DNA of 64,000 nucleotides from Ruegeria arenilitoris (GTDB lineage: Bacteria; Pseudomonadota; Alphaproteobacteria; Rhodobacterales; Rhodobacteraceae). The stretch is taken from contig NZ_WQCA01000008.1 of the NCBI RefSeq assembly GCF_013032445.1, positions 186,001 through 250,000 on the forward strand. The letters run 5' to 3'. The position numbers were made by a program, and so were the translations under genes. Position 1 is the stretch's first letter. Each line of letters begins with the position of its first letter. Below, piece after piece: positions 17,766-24,602 of the stretch. Below the pieces are notes generated by a model. That model ran no database searches, was not told where the DNA came from, and saw only the letters and a list, made by a program, of their open reading frames with translations.

Positions 17766-18929
17766 ATGAAAGCTCTGTTGAAGTGGGTGCTGCGCATCCT
17801 GCTTATGTTGGTGCTGGCCGCAGTTGTCGTAGGTTTTTGGAAACGCGAAGAGATTCAACGGCTGATGGCTGTGAACTCTTTGTTTTCCGAAGAGAAGATC
17901 GTCCACAATTTCTCTCACATGAATGAGGCGTTCCTGACGACCGATCTTCCGCGCGGCAACAGGCCAACATGGGAACTGCCCTATGGCCCTGGCTTTGATT
18001 TGCCCGAAGGGACGGATCAATGGATCGAGGATCGGGCCGTAACCTCTCTGCTGGTGATGCAGGACGGACAAATCCGGTTCGAAGAGTACTATCTGGGCAC
18101 CGCCCCCGAGGATCGCCGAATCTCATGGTCGGTTGCAAAAAGCTATCTCTCAGCCCTGTTCGGTATTCTGCTGGCCGAAGGTGCCATCGACTCGCTGGAT
18201 GATCCGGTAGTGAAATACGCGCCCAAGCTGAAGGGCAGCGCCTATGACAGCGCGACAATCCGCAATGTGCTAAACATGGCCAGTGGCGTTACCTTTGACG
18301 AGGACTATTTCGACCCCAACTCAGACATTAATCGGATGGGCCGCGTGGTGGCATTGGGCGGAGAGTTGGATGACTTCGCGGCTTCGCTACAGGACACTTT
18401 CGCTACCCCGGGCGAGACCTGGCAGTACGTCTCGATCGACACCCACGTCATCGGCATGGTGATCCGTGGCGCAACCGGGCGCAGTGTGACCGAGTTGTTG
18501 ACCGAAAAGATCATTCAGCCGCTGGGTTTGGAGTATGATGGCTACTACGTGACCGATGGTGCCGGGGTTGCCTTTGTGCTGGGTGGGTTGAACTTCACAA
18601 CACGCGATTTCGCCCGCTTTGGTCAGATGATCCTGCAAAACGGAGAGATTGATGGTCAACAATTGGTGCCTGCAGACTGGATTGCTGAATCCGTCCTGCC
18701 CAACGCGCCGACCGAGACGGGCAAAATCGGGTACGGCTATCAATGGTGGATTCCGGTCGGAGCGCATGAGGGTGAGTTCCTCGCACGTGGCGTTTATGGT
18801 CAGTACATCTATTTCGACCAGCCGCGTGGGGTTCTGATCGTGACAACCGGGGCGGATCGGAAATTCCGCGATGACGGCGTGAACGAAGCAAACATAGAAA
18901 TGTTCCGCAAGATCGCCCAAAGCCTGTAA
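17766..18929 (+). CDS. membrane-anchored serine hydrolase, class C beta-lactamase fold
   Basis: A 387-residue protein with one N-terminal membrane segment (residues 5-24, LLKWVLRILLMLVLAAVVVG) and a beta-lactamase/NylB-type hydrolase domain in the periplasm. The nucleophile motif SxxK is SVAK in ISWSVAKSYLSAL near residue 121. The Tyr motif is YVS in ETWQYVSIDTHVIG. The third box is a GVYGQYIYFD segment in place of KTG. The family includes beta-lactamases, esterases, peptidases and 6-aminohexanoate-dimer hydrolase. The exact substrate is not readable. It stands between pth and the DUF2237 gene in the same direction, with 82 and 9 bases between. Confidence 0.85.
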   Translation: MKALLKWVLRILLMLVLAAVVVGFWKREEIQRLMAVNSLFSEEKIVHNFSHMNEAFLTTDLPRGNRPTWELPYGPGFDLPEGTDQWIEDRAVTSLLVMQDGQIRFEEYYLGTAPEDRRISWSVAKSYLSALFGILLAEGAIDSLDDPVVKYAPKLKGSAYDSATIRNVLNMASGVTFDEDYFDPNSDINRMGRVVALGGELDDFAASLQDTFATPGETWQYVSIDTHVIGMVIRGATGRSVTELLTEKIIQPLGLEYDGYYVTDGAGVAFVLGGLNFTTRDFARFGQMILQNGEIDGQQLVPADWIAESVLPNAPTETGKIGYGYQWWIPVGAHEGEFLARGVYGQYIYFDQPRGVLIVTTGADRKFRDDGVNEANIEMFRKIAQSL

Positions 18930-18938
18930 GGTAGGCCT

Positions 18939-19313
18939 ATGGAAAAACAGGACAGTATCAATGTGTTGGGCGGTGTGCTCGCCCCGTGTTCCCGCGATCC
19001 GCTGACCGGATTTTTTCGGGACGGCGCGTGCAACACCTGCCCCGAGGATCAAGGCAGCCATACAGTTTGCGCTGTGATGACAGCCGAATTTCTGGCTTTT
19101 TCGAAATATGTCGGAAACGATCTGAGCACCCCACGCCCCGAGTTCAACTTTCCCGGCCTGAAACCCGGTGACAGCTGGTGCCTGTGCGCCGGGCGCTTTC
19201 TGCAGGCCCATGACGAAGGCTGTGCGCCCAAGGTGCATCTTGAGGCCACCCATCAGCGCGCGCTGGACGTGGTGCCGCTGCGCCTGCTGGCCGAACACGC
19301 GGCAACGGAATAA
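18939..19313 (+). CDS. DUF2237 family protein
   Basis: A 124-residue protein of the small DUF2237 family, whose function is unknown to me. The family signature is clear: NVLGGVLAPCSRDPLTGFFRDG near the start, CNTCPEDQGSHTVCAVMTAEFL, and GDSWCLCAGRFLQAH with VHLEATHQRAL near the end. Several conserved cysteines and histidines could bind a metal. It starts nine bases after the serine hydrolase stop, with a GGTAGG just upstream, so the two are probably co-transcribed. It converges on the slipin gene, with a hairpin between them. Confidence 0.9.
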   Translation: MEKQDSINVLGGVLAPCSRDPLTGFFRDGACNTCPEDQGSHTVCAVMTAEFLAFSKYVGNDLSTPRPEFNFPGLKPGDSWCLCAGRFLQAHDEGCAPKVHLEATHQRALDVVPLRLLAEHAATE

Positions 19314-19316
19314 ACA

Positions 19317-19344
19317 GGCCGGCCCGGGATACCCCGGACCGGCC
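19317..19344. terminator. bidirectional hairpin between DUF2237 and slipin genes
   Basis: GGCCGG...CCGGCC with an inner CCGGG/CCCGG stem occupies the 42-base gap between two convergent genes. The T-rich tails are short (CTTATT on the plus strand), so strength is uncertain. Confidence 0.6.
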
Positions 19345-19355
19345 CTTATTCGGGA

Positions 19356-20501
19356 TCACTCCCGCAGTTTGACAAGGTCGGACATCAGACCTTCGGTCCC
19401 GTTGTGGACCGTCAGCCGCTCGACCTTTCCGGCGATGGTTTCCAGCGCCTCCAGCTCTTTCAGCCGCAGCATCACCGGGTTTTCCGCCATCACCTTGGCG
19501 GTGTTCAGCAGGGACCGCGTGGCGTTGGTTTCTTCCCGCCGCCGGATGACGTTGGCCTCGGCCTGTTTCTCGGCGGCGACCACGGCGGTCAGGATCTCGC
19601 GCATCTCCCCGGGCAGGATGACGTCTTTCAACGCGATCTCACCCACTTCGATACCGATCCCGGCCATCTGTGCCCGCACCCGATCCGCAGCCTCGGTGTC
19701 GACGGTCACTTTCTCGGCCAGCAGCCGGTCCAGTGTCATCGCCCCCAAGGTTTTCCGGAACGCCAGTTGCAGCGCCCGATGCAGAGCCTGATCGAAGTCC
19801 TTGACCGTCCCCACCGCCGTGACCGGATCAACGACCCGGTAGTCGGCGCTGAGGTTGACCCGGATGGTCACCCGGTCCTTGGTCAGGATCTCTTGCCCGG
19901 TCACCTCATGGGTGCGTTGCCGCAGGTCGATCTGCTTGACCTCGACGTTCCGCCCGACTTTCCAGAAGGCGTGCGCACCGGGGTTCAGTTGATCCACCAG
20001 CACTCCGTCCACCGTCAGCAGCCCGGTATGCCCTTCGGCAACCTCGACCTGCGTCAGGTTCAGCCGCAGCCCGGCCCGAACCAGCCGCTGCGCGACTGCT
20101 TTGGGAACGGCCATGGTTTCAGTCAGCGCGTGATGCTCGACCTCCCACGGACCTGCTGTTTTCCAGACCAGCGCTCGCGCTTCGGGGTTCAGCACCCGAA
20201 CAGGTACCCCATCCCGCAGCAGAACCAGAATTTCTTCAGGTCCGGCCCGGAACTCGGTCAGATGCTTGGCGGCCAGTTCAGGCCGGTTCTGCATCAGCGC
20301 TCGCTCATAGGGCGACACGAAAAAGAGCTTCTCCAGATCGTGCAGTTCGGTCAGCACATCCTTGCGCGGCAGCCGGTGTTTCCCGGGGCCGAGGATTGCA
20401 TCGAACACCCCATTGCGCAGGACCAGCATCCGCTGGGTCTCGGTCAGGGTCAGCCGCCGGTGGCCGGTCAGCCGGTCAATCAGATCTTGGAACAGTGTCA
20501 T
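19356..20501 (-). CDS. slipin (band-7/SPFH) family protein lacking a membrane segment
   Basis: A 381-residue SPFH-domain protein. Residues about 1-130 are a non-hydrophobic N-terminal region rich in charged residues (LTGHRRLTLTETQRMLVLRNG, LGPGKHRLP). The band-7 core runs about 140-330 (EGHTGLLTVDGVLVDQLNPGAHAFW, KDRVTIRVNLSADYRVVDPV, EKVTVDTEAADRVRAQMAGIGIEVGEIALKDVILP). A helical alpha-rich end has AEKQAEANVIRRREETNATRSLLNTAKV. Most slipins have an N-terminal hairpin membrane anchor; none is visible here, so it may be a soluble or peripheral oligomer. The start has AAGGAG eight bases upstream. Two tRNA-like sequences lie about 400 bases upstream on the same strand. Slipins of this form occur in RNA-repair neighbourhoods of other bacteria, as I recall it. 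Confidence 0.88.
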   Translation of the reverse strand: MTLFQDLIDRLTGHRRLTLTETQRMLVLRNGVFDAILGPGKHRLPRKDVLTELHDLEKLFFVSPYERALMQNRPELAAKHLTEFRAGPEEILVLLRDGVPVRVLNPEARALVWKTAGPWEVEHHALTETMAVPKAVAQRLVRAGLRLNLTQVEVAEGHTGLLTVDGVLVDQLNPGAHAFWKVGRNVEVKQIDLRQRTHEVTGQEILTKDRVTIRVNLSADYRVVDPVTAVGTVKDFDQALHRALQLAFRKTLGAMTLDRLLAEKVTVDTEAADRVRAQMAGIGIEVGEIALKDVILPGEMREILTAVVAAEKQAEANVIRRREETNATRSLLNTAKVMAENPVMLRLKELEALETIAGKVERLTVHNGTEGLMSDLVKLRE

Positions 20502-20900
20502 ATCATTTCTCCTTTTCGTCTCGCTCTATCGTCGTCGCAAATGCGAACTCCTTTTCATGTTTTCAGTGGGTTGCACCCCGAACGGGTGACAGTTGTGAAG
20601 CCTTCGGATAAAGGCGGGAAAGATCCGGACATCCCCCGCGCCATGCCCCTGTGCGGGAGGGTCATAGAGAGGGGCGCGGGACCCATGCGCCGTGTGACCC
20701 AAGGGTCATACGGGACACCGATCCGGCGGCACCGTCATCTGCCCTCCGGCCCAAGGCCAGAGCAGCGAAGGCCCCTGCCCCGCCCGGCCAAAGCCTGACG
20801 TTGCGCGGTGCCGCCCCTGCTGGGGAACACCCGGACCCATATGTTTTGGACCGTTTTCACGGGCCGGCGTGGAAGGCCAGTGCTGACTGAACAGCTATGT
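20502..20900 (-). other. 400-base untranslated region between tRNA-like pair and slipin gene
   Basis: No credible gene is seen on either strand. The region holds a CACCC-N5-GGGTG hairpin (20574-20588), a 14-base palindrome (20695-20708, listed separately) and several GC-rich potential hairpins. It could be a structured leader of the slipin mRNA or its promoter and activator region. Confidence 0.5.
20695..20708. promoter_or_regulatory. palindrome upstream of slipin gene, candidate operator
   Basis: TGACCC-AA-GGGTCA is a perfect inverted repeat about 195 bases upstream of the slipin start. A further GGGTCA half-site lies at about 20659. The position suits an upstream activator or repressor site. 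No factor can be named. Confidence 0.35.
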
Positions 20901-20972
20901 CAAATGGCGGGAATCGAACCCGCTACCCTTCGATTTGCAGTCGATTGCTCTAACCAGAATGAGCTACATTTG
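20901..20972 (-). tRNA. tRNA-like sequence, anticodon GCA (Cys), six-base acceptor
   Basis: Read on the minus strand it has a D stem GCTC/GAGC, an anticodon arm with seven-base loop CTGCAAA (anticodon GCA, cysteine), and a T arm GCGGG/CCCGC with loop TTCGATT. The acceptor stem is only six base pairs, CAAATG/CATTTG. The top pair of the anticodon stem is A-A. CCA is not encoded (the next bases are ACAT). It begins exactly where the other tRNA-like sequence ends. It differs from an ordinary bacterial tRNA-Cys, so it may be a tRNA-like RNA, a transferred phage-type tRNA or a pseudogene. Confidence 0.55.
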
Positions 20973-21048
20973 GTGCTTTTGAAGGAATCGAACCTTCGCC
21001 TGCAGAGTTGAGTCTGCCGCTCTATCCACCTGAGCTACAAAGCGCACC
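20972..21048 (-). tRNA. tRNA-like sequence with six-base anticodon loop, type uncertain
   Basis: The minus strand gives a D stem GCTC/GAGC, an anticodon stem GCAGA/TCTGC enclosing only six bases (CTCAAC), a T stem GAAGG/CCTTC with TTCGATT, and an acceptor GCTTTG/AAAAGC with one mismatch. The 3' side reads GCACCA, so CCA is encoded but overlaps the first bases of the following tRNA-like sequence. An outer GGTGC/GCACC pairing (21044-21048 with 20972-20976) could close the whole structure. The anticodon cannot be assigned with confidence: CAA (Leu) if the loop lacks its last base, TCA if it lacks its first. Confidence 0.5.
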
Positions 21049-21337
21049 AATCCCCGGTTTCGGCCCTGGCATACGGTTTCGGCAGCGCCGTCCGCACCGG
21101 GAGAGTGATCACCTCTGCCCGCTAGGGTCCGGCCCGTTGTGACCGGTAACGGCGGGTTTAGGCGAAGGCGCTGGATTCGCTCAATAATTTCTTGCGCCCC
21201 AAAAAAGAACCTGTGGCGAGCACGCAACAAAATTACCCAGTTGCGCAATATTCGAAAAGGCGGCACGCCAAAAACAAATCGGCGCACCCGTCAAAGGCAC
21301 GCCGCTCTTTTCTGAAATTTCAAAATTTACCGCTTGG
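21049..21337. other. intergenic region upstream of tRNA-like pair
   Basis: About 290 bases follow the trpB stop and contain no gene. The part from 21180 to 21330 is much more AT-rich than its surroundings. On the minus strand TTGTTT and GAATAT lie 18 bases apart (from about 21280 down), which would fit a sigma-70 promoter reading into the tRNA-like pair. A weak -24/-12-like arrangement is discussed under the rejected items. Confidence 0.4.
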
Positions 21338-22585
21338 TCAATCGGCCGTTCGGCCTTCGGTATCCGACATGTCGAAGTTCAGATATTTGGCCACGGTCTG
21401 AACGTCTTTGTCGCCGCGTCCGCACATGTTCATGCAGATCAGGTGGTCTTTGGGCAGTTCGGGCGCGATTTTCATCACATGGGCCAGCGCATGGGAGGGC
21501 TCCAGCGCCGGGATGATGCCTTCGGTCGCGCAGCACAGCTGGAACGCCTCAAGCGCTTCTTTGTCAGTGATCGAGACATAGTTGGCGCGGCCAATGTCGT
21601 GCAGCCAGGAATGCTCAGGCCCGATACCTGGATAATCCAGACCGGCCGAGATCGAATAACCTTCGAGAATCTGGCCGTCATCGTCCTGCAGCAAGTAGGT
21701 GCGGTTTCCATGCAGTACGCCCGGACGACCACCCGTCAGCGAGGCACAATGCTCCATCTTTTCGTTCACGCCCTTACCACCAGCCTCAACGCCGATGATG
21801 TTAACGTCTTTGTCGTCGAGGAACGGGTAGAACAGGCCCATTGCGTTCGAGCCACCACCAATGGCCGCAATAAGCGTATCCGGCAGGCGGCCTTCGGCCT
21901 TCATCATCTGCTCTTTGGCTTCCTTGCCGATTATCGACTGGAAGTCACGCACCATTGCTGGATAGGGGTGCGGACCGGCAACGGTACCGATGCAGTAGAA
22001 CGTGTCGCGCACGTTGGTCACCCAATCGCGCAGCGCGTCGTTCATCGCGTCTTTCAGCGTGCCACGGCCCGAGGTCACCGGGATCACTTCGGCCCCTAGC
22101 AGGCGCATACGGAACACGTTCGGCGCCTGACGCTGCACATCATGCGCGCCCATATAAACCACGCATTTCAGGCCGAACTTGGCGCAGACGGTGGCGGTGG
22201 CCACGCCGTGCTGACCGGCACCGGTTTCAGCAATGATCCGGGTCTTGCCCATGCGACGCGCCAGAATGATCTGACCCAGCACGTTGTTGATCTTGTGCGC
22301 GCCGGTGTGATTCAGCTCATCGCGCTTCAGGTAGATCTTGGCACCGCCCAGATGCTCGGTCAGGCGCTCCGCGTAATACAGCGGCGAGGGGCGACCCACA
22401 TAGTTCGCCCACAGATCGTCCATCTCGGCCCAGAAGGTGGGATCGTCCTTGGCCTTTTCATATTCTTCTTCCAGCGACAGGATCAGGGGCATCAGCGTTT
22501 CGCTAACAAACCGCCCGCCGAAGATGCCAAAGCGGCCCTGTTCGTCGGGACCGGACATGAAGGAATTGAAAAGATCGTTGGCCAT
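21338..22585 (-). CDS. trpB: tryptophan synthase beta chain
   Basis: A 415-residue PLP enzyme that joins indole and serine to tryptophan. The cofactor lysine is in [16 protein letters not shown]. The phosphate-binding glycine loop is [12 protein letters not shown], and [12 protein letters not shown] and [15 protein letters not shown] are also intact. The start at 22585 ([10 protein letters not shown]) has GGAGA six bases upstream; an ATG four codons earlier is less likely. It is the last gene of a trpF-orf-trpB group on the minus strand. Its alpha partner is in this window but far away on the other strand. Confidence 0.97.
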   Translation of the reverse strand: MANDLFNSFMSGPDEQGRFGIFGGRFVSETLMPLILSLEEEYEKAKDDPTFWAEMDDLWANYVGRPSPLYYAERLTEHLGGAKIYLKRDELNHTGAHKINNVLGQIILARRMGKTRIIAETGAGQHGVATATVCAKFGLKCVVYMGAHDVQRQAPNVFRMRLLGAEVIPVTSGRGTLKDAMNDALRDWVTNVRDTFYCIGTVAGPHPYPAMVRDFQSIIGKEAKEQMMKAEGRLPDTLIAAIGGGSNAMGLFYPFLDDKDVNIIGVEAGGKGVNEKMEHCASLTGGRPGVLHGNRTYLLQDDDGQILEGYSISAGLDYPGIGPEHSWLHDIGRANYVSITDKEALEAFQLCCATEGIIPALEPSHALAHVMKIAPELPKDHLICMNMCGRGDKDVQTVAKYLNFDMSDTEGRTAD

Positions 22586-22652
22586 GGGTGTCTCCATCGT
22601 CGTACGCGACGTTCATAGGAGGTAGCGGCGGGATTTGCCATGGCAAAACGTA

Positions 22653-22988
22653 TCATTCCGCCGCCTGAACGCGCTGTGCCCAAACCTGTAACGCCTGATC
22701 TCTGCTGGGCACTGCAATACAGGGAAAGTGATGAAACTCGTTCACCTCGGCCAGACGCGTGGCCGCCTGCACGACGCGGCGGTGCGGTCCGGAATGGGCA
22801 AAGGTCAGCATCGCCTCGGCGTCGTGCCAGACACTCAGCGAGAAATAGAGCCCCTGATGCGGGAAGACCTCTACTTTCACGCACAGCGGGTCACCCCGCG
22901 CCTGCAGCATTGCCTGACGGGCACGCCAGAAAAACTCCGGCCCATAGTACCACCGTTTCAATGAAACTCCGCCAATCGCTGCCAGCAT
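22653..22988 (-). CDS. small ferredoxin-fold protein between trpF and trpB
   Basis: A 111-residue protein with sequence features of the dimeric alpha/beta-barrel (antibiotic-biosynthesis-monooxygenase-like or DUF3291-like) proteins: FFWRARQAMLQARGDPLC, VKVEVFPHQGLYFSLSVWHDAEAMLTF and AHSGPHRRVV. Such proteins may be small oxygenases or have no known role. GGGGAGGA lies just upstream of the start. It sits between trpF and trpB with 47 and 67 bases on each side, so it is likely co-transcribed, but a role in tryptophan synthesis is not implied by sequence. I do not recognise a specific function. Confidence 0.65.
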   Translation of the reverse strand: MLAAIGGVSLKRWYYGPEFFWRARQAMLQARGDPLCVKVEVFPHQGLYFSLSVWHDAEAMLTFAHSGPHRRVVQAATRLAEVNEFHHFPCIAVPSRDQALQVWAQRVQAAE

Positions 22989-23035
22989 TGCCGCGTCCTC
23001 CCCTATCGGAGGTACGCAGGCACCCGGTGTTCAGA

Positions 23036-23680
23036 TCACCGGGCGGCGTCAATAAAGGCGCGGATCAGGACTGCGTCCTTCACGCCGGGCGCGCTTTCCA
23101 CACCCGAAGACACATCGACCTGACGCGCGCCGGTCATGCGCATGGCTTCGGCCACATTGTCAGGCGTCAGCCCTCCGGCCAGCATCCACGGACGGCGCCA
23201 GTACTTGCGTCCCGCCAGCAGACGCCAGTCAAAAGCCAGCCCGTTTCCGCCCGGCAGCTTGGCGTTGCGCGGCGGTTTGGCGTCGATCAGAAGTTGGTCT
23301 GCGACCTCGGAGTACTGGTCGATTGCCGCAAGATCCTCGGCCTCGGCCACGCCGATGGCTTTCATCACGGGCAGACCAAACCGTTCGCGAACCTTGGCCA
23401 CGCGATCCGGGCTTTCCTTTCCGTGCAGCTGCAACATGTCCAGCGGCACGCTGGCTACAATACGGTCCAGTTCCTCATCCGACGCGTTGACGGTTAGCGC
23501 GACCTTGGCGATCCCGGCAGGCACCAGATGTGCCAGTTCGGCAGCGGTCTCAATTTCCAGATGCCGCGGCGATTTCGGAAAGAACACAAACCCGACGTAG
23601 CGCGCGCCAGCCTCAGTAGCCACGCGCACGTGATCAGGGGCGGTCAGACCGCAGATTTTAACACTTGTATCTTGGGGCAT
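23036..23680 (-). CDS. trpF: phosphoribosylanthranilate isomerase
   Basis: A 214-residue TIM-barrel TrpF, which isomerises phosphoribosylanthranilate in tryptophan synthesis. The active-site Cys is in [15 protein letters not shown] near residue 10. The general acid Asp is in [14 protein letters not shown] near the end. [13 protein letters not shown] and [16 protein letters not shown] are family segments. It starts nine bases after the LapA-like gene stop in the same direction, so it may be co-transcribed with ihfB and lapA. Confidence 0.96.
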   Translation of the reverse strand: MPQDTSVKICGLTAPDHVRVATEAGARYVGFVFFPKSPRHLEIETAAELAHLVPAGIAKVALTVNASDEELDRIVASVPLDMLQLHGKESPDRVAKVRERFGLPVMKAIGVAEAEDLAAIDQYSEVADQLLIDAKPPRNAKLPGGNGLAFDWRLLAGRKYWRRPWMLAGGLTPDNVAEAMRMTGARQVDVSSGVESAPGVKDAVLIRAFIDAAR

Positions 23681-23689
23681 TGGTTTGCC

Positions 23690-24043
23690 TCAGCTGGCCT
23701 CGTCCAGCAGGGCCAGAACTTCGTCCTGACCTTCGTTCTGCTTTTTCTTGAGCTTTTTGACTTCGCGCTCAAGCTTGCGCACTTCGCTTTTCTTGGCGGA
23801 CGCATCCCGGCGGTGCTTGTGCTCGCGCAGCCATTCCCAGAGGAAACCGATGATCAGGCCCGCAACCACACCACCCAACACCACCACGAACAGTGGCAGC
23901 GACGTGCTGAAGTTAAAGCCCACAACCTCGGCAAAAGGCTCCGGCATCAGCGACAGTTCAACCGTCTCACGATTGGCAAGCGAAACGGAAATAAGCACGA
24001 TCCCGAGGATCGCCAGAAAAGCATATCGAAGGTAACGCATCAT
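23690..24043 (-). CDS. LapA-domain (DUF1049) membrane protein
   Basis: A 117-residue inner-membrane protein. It has two hydrophobic segments (YAFLAILGIVLISVSLAN near the start, and LPLFVVVLGGVVAGLIIGFLWEW in the middle). A basic, coiled-coil C-terminal tail follows (EVRKLEREVKKLKKKQNEGQ). This matches the LapA/DUF1049 family, linked in enterobacteria with LapB in lipopolysaccharide assembly control. LapB is not adjacent here. It lies three bases after ihfB and just before trpF, an arrangement common in Rhodobacterales. Confidence 0.85.
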   Translation of the reverse strand: MMRYLRYAFLAILGIVLISVSLANRETVELSLMPEPFAEVVGFNFSTSLPLFVVVLGGVVAGLIIGFLWEWLREHKHRRDASAKKSEVRKLEREVKKLKKKQNEGQDEVLALLDEAS

Positions 24044-24046
24044 AGC

Positions 24047-24331
24047 TTAGGCTTTACCGTTCAATCGATCCCTAAGCAACTTGCCAGTTTTGAAAAACGG
24101 CACACATTTTTCTTCGACTTGAACGGTCTCACCGGTGCGAGGATTGCGACCCACCCGCGCGTCACGCTGTTTCACCGAAAACGCACCGAAACCGCGTAAC
24201 TCCACACGATCACCTCGTGCCATGGCATCCGTCACTTCTTCGAACACTGTATTCACGATCCGCTCGACGTCGCGTTGGTACAGATGCGGGTTCTCGTCGG
24301 CAATTTTCTGAATCAGTTCTGAACGGATCAT
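24047..24331 (-). CDS. ihfB: integration host factor beta subunit
   Basis: A 94-residue DNA-bending protein of the HU/IHF family. The beta subunit pattern is clear: [23 protein letters not shown], then [27 protein letters not shown] with the intercalating proline, and [15 protein letters not shown]. It pairs with IhfA to bend DNA in replication, recombination and sigma-54 promoter activation. The start at 24331 has GGGAGG upstream; the open frame extends about 55 codons further without a credible start. Confidence 0.96.
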   Translation of the reverse strand: MIRSELIQKIADENPHLYQRDVERIVNTVFEEVTDAMARGDRVELRGFGAFSVKQRDARVGRNPRTGETVQVEEKCVPFFKTGKLLRDRLNGKA

Positions 24332-24547
24332 GAGCGCTACCCTCCCAGGCGACCGGTTAACCATCTCTATTGTTCTGAACAGTATAGGAAAAAAGTCGGA
24401 TCGGGGGAACGTAAACTCTTTGTGCAAAGCCTTAATTTTGCTGCTAAACCGCGCGATTTTTTGCTTGTTCACGCGAATTCCGCGCGTAAAGCGCAAACCA
24501 CACCCGGAATAAGCCCGAAAATCGGAACATATTGATTCGCAACAAAA

Positions 24548-24575
24548 ACGGCCCCGCGCGTCTGCGCGAGGCCGT
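24548..24575 (-). terminator. Rho-independent terminator after rpsA
   Basis: ACGGCC...GGCCGT with an inner CGCG/CGCG stem, followed on the minus strand by TTTTTGTT. It lies 27 bases after the rpsA stop. Confidence 0.9.
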
Positions 24576-24602
24576 AAATTCGGCTAAGGCTGAGGCCCGG
24601 GC

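Noticed and set aside
20651-20890. 79-codon plus-strand frame in the leader upstream of the slipin gene
   Set aside because: No ribosome site, odd residue mix and no family resemblance; it runs over a region of GC-rich hairpins.
20972-21048. Reading the second tRNA-like sequence as selenocysteine tRNA (TCA)
   Set aside because: It lacks the long variable arm and long acceptor of tRNA-Sec, and the formate dehydrogenase here uses cysteine at the metal site.
21222-21239. -24/-12-like sequence (GG, ten bases, GC) on the minus strand upstream of the tRNA-like pair
   Set aside because: The TTGC half fits, but the other half reads GGTAA and not GGCAC. The match is too weak to call a sigma-54 promoter. 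Other GG-N10-GC spacings in the region fail by a base or more.
20964-21287. 107-codon minus-strand frame across the tRNA-like region
   Set aside because: It translates tRNA-like structure and AT-rich spacer; no coding features.
24332-24496. 55-codon N-terminal extension of ihfB
   Set aside because: The IHF domain starts at 24331 with a good ribosome site; the extension has no family match.
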